A stretch of DNA of 49,033 bases from a candidate division FCPU426 bacterium (lineage in GTDB: Bacteria > Oederibacteriota > Muellerivitia > Muellerivitales > Muellerivitaceae), in the NCBI GenBank assembly GCA_003152075.1, contig PLZG01000019.1, forward strand, positions 1 through 49,033, read 5' to 3'. Below the pieces are notes generated by a model, which had not been told where the DNA came from, did not search any database, and saw only the letters and a program-made list of their open reading frames with translations. Of this stretch, positions 47,706 to 49,033 are shown piece after piece; positions within the stretch are counted from its first letter, which is position 1, and every line of letters begins with the position of its first letter. Position numbers and translations under genes: made by a program.

Positions 47706-48784
47706 GAAGTAACCCGGTCGACCTGGTTTTCAAAGCCCAACTGCCCGCAAGCCGCTGCGATATCCACGCCCTTTCGCTCCCTCAAGAAAACCCTCATGCC
47801 CCTTTTTTTCAAGTCTTCCCGGAAGGCATCCACCCTTTCCTCGGAGGGGGCGTTGAAGGGAAGGGTGGGAACGGGGTTGTAACGGATCAGGTTGACCTTG
47901 CAGAGCAGATCTTTGCAGTAAGAGTAGAGCTTTTGGGCGTCCTCGGGGCGGTCATTGACGTCTTTTAATAGGATGTATTCCAGCGTGACCGGCAGGCGCC
48001 GCTTGCGGGTGAAATCGATCATGACCTTTTTGAGCTTATCCAAGGGATTGGAACGGTTGATGGGCATGAGTTTGCTTCGGATTTCAGGGTCGGCGCTATG
48101 AAGAGAAACGGCCAGGGATACAGGCCAATCATCCTTGATGAAACGGGTCATATGGTCGATAAGCCCTGAGGTGGAGACTGTGATCCGGCGGCGGCCTAGC
48201 CCTAAGCCTTCGGGATCGTTCAGGATGCGCATGGCTTTCTGGGTGTGTTCGTAATTATCCATGGGCTCGCCCATGCCCATCACCACAACATTATTAAAGC
48301 TGGTGGAGGAGTCCTGTTCCATCCCCAGGATTTGGCCGATAATTTCGGCTGTCGAGAGATTGCGGCCGAACTTGGGGACCCCGGTTGCGCAGAAGGTACA
48401 TTTCATCCGGCACCCGGCCTGGGTGGAGAGGCAGGCTGTGAAGCGGCCCGGCTGGCCTTCTTCGTCGCGGGCCATGGGGATGAGGACACTTTCCACCGTG
48501 GCGCCTGGGCCCATCGCGTCGGTAGGCAACTGCCAAAGATATTTGATGGTTCCGTCCTGGGAAACCTGTTTGGTATGGAGTCTCAAACCTGAAAGGGCGG
48601 CTTTCGAGGATAAGTCCTCCCGAAGGGCCTTGGGTAAGTCGGTCATGTCCCCAAACCCCTTGGCCTTTTTCTTATAGAGCCATTGATAGACCTGGGCGCC
48701 GGTGTGGCGGGGCGAACCCCATTCCGTCAGAAGATTGGTCATTTCCTCCCGGTTGAAATCGTAAAAGTTAATTGGCGTGGTCAT
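47702..48784 (-). CDS. rlmN: 23S rRNA (adenine2503-C2)-methyltransferase RlmN
   Basis: 360 residues. Radical SAM enzyme that methylates A2503 of 23S rRNA and A37 of some tRNAs, improving decoding accuracy. The iron-sulfur motif C-x3-C-x2-C is at C125, C129 and C132; the two catalytic Cys of the ping-pong mechanism are C118 (FTACLSTQAGC) and C346 (AAACGQLG). VVVMGMGEPMDNYE is also diagnostic. The ATG at 48782-48784 gives the standard start (MTTPINFYDF); a reading 18 codons longer lacks support. AGAGG lies about 9 bases upstream. The PASTA gene follows. Confidence 0.97.
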   Translation of the reverse strand: MTTPINFYDFNREEMTNLLTEWGSPRHTGAQVYQWLYKKKAKGFGDMTDLPKALREDLSSKAALSGLRLHTKQVSQDGTIKYLWQLPTDAMGPGATVESVLIPMARDEEGQPGRFTACLSTQAGCRMKCTFCATGVPKFGRNLSTAEIIGQILGMEQDSSTSFNNVVVMGMGEPMDNYEHTQKAMRILNDPEGLGLGRRRITVSTSGLIDHMTRFIKDDWPVSLAVSLHSADPEIRSKLMPINRSNPLDKLKKVMIDFTRKRRLPVTLEYILLKDVNDRPEDAQKLYSYCKDLLCKVNLIRYNPVPTLPFNAPSEERVDAFREDLKKRGMRVFLRERKGVDIAAACGQLGFENQVDRVTS

Positions 48785-48941
48785 TTTTCTTAAACCTCTG
48801 GGGGTGAAAACAAAGCATGATTTTATTCTGTGCGACATTAAATAGAAAGGCTTATGAGGTCAAACAATACTTGCCAAACATGTTAGCAGGCAGTTAAATA
48901 TGATGAATTTCGAAGGATAAGTGTAAGTTTTTAAAACTTGG

Positions 48942-48992
48942 GTTGCCGCATCGTAACCAGCCCGCTATTCGCGGGCCACTCCTCGCAATGAC
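48942..48992. repeat. Palindromic GTCATTGCGAGG element, half copy
   Basis: GTTGCCGCATCG followed by an inner hairpin (CAGCCCGC...GCGGGC type) and ending CTCCTCGCAATGAC. The terminal 12 bases match the ends of the elements at 5396 and 19349. It lies 160 bases upstream of rlmN. Confidence 0.6.
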
Positions 48993-49033
48993 AGTTTAAA
49001 TACGTTTTAATCAAGGATCTTTCAATGCCCAAT

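Noticed and set aside
1-49033. tRNA, rRNA, prophage, toxin-antitoxin or restriction systems
   Set aside because: No sequence supporting any of them was found on either strand.

Overview
The window looks like chromosomal DNA of a Gram-negative, uncultured-type bacterium. Evidence for two membranes: an outer-membrane beta-barrel candidate, an AsmA-like protein, a HlyD/EmrB efflux pair and many lipoproteins. The three surface proteins built on long Thr/Pro linkers, the abundance of TPR proteins and the density of palindromic intergenic repeats resemble little-studied candidate phyla (FCPU426- or Elusimicrobia-like lineages). That placement is inference; no rRNA gene is present to fix it. No tRNA, rRNA, CRISPR array, prophage or transposase gene was found.

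Layout. 1-5.3 kb: start of comM/yifB, a small unknown gene, a stand-alone cyclic-nucleotide-binding protein, a TPR protein and ffh. 5.5-9 kb: a haem-oxygenase-like (HDO) iron enzyme, a V4R-domain sigma-54 activator and a ferritin-like di-iron protein. 9.1-11.2 kb: a probable three-gene operon (Cys-rich secreted protein, CSVCGCGDP outer-membrane protein, lipoprotein) with a metal-handling look. 11.3-19.2 kb: cardiolipin synthase, a secreted unknown, a DEAD-box helicase with a very long Gly/Arg/His/Pro tail, two lipoproteins (one a transglutaminase-fold protein without its catalytic residues) and rpe. 19.6-29.4 kb: membrane-anchored GH127 enzyme, zinc-ribbon protein, a 1628-residue triple kelch-propeller surface protein, uppP and dgkA, and a Thr/Pro lipoprotein. 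29.5-34.9 kb: response-regulator remnant, pirin-like bicupin, EmrAB efflux pair, lipoprotein and Cys-rich mini-protein. 35.3-40.9 kb: GAF-GGDEF cyclase, secreted cyclophilin, lipoprotein, PLDc_N-TPR protein, a CsbD-like gene behind a near-consensus sigma-54 promoter, and an AsmA-like protein. 41-49 kb: YihY, a truncated second copy of a yjbR gene, an FSP1/NDH-2-like flavoprotein, a cupredoxin lipoprotein, intact yjbR, another Thr/Pro surface protein with a probable frame disruption at its 5' end, a PASTA protein and rlmN.

Two themes stand out. First, surface display: Thr/Pro linkers alternate with Cys-bracketed globular modules in the large surface proteins. The largest carries three predicted six-bladed kelch propellers, each closed by its own N-terminal strand, and a C-terminal sorting-type domain. 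Second, the intergenic space is crowded with at least six families of palindromic repeats, including two MITE-like elements, GTCGAC elements at gene ends, a 27-bp GTCC/GGAC repeat in five copies and a 139-bp palindrome that supplies the signal peptide of a lipoprotein. A sigma-54 promoter with an upstream 34-bp palindrome, in a window that also encodes a V4R sigma-54 activator, suggests a testable regulon. Start codons were moved from the longest frame wherever a Shine-Dalgarno sequence decided the start.
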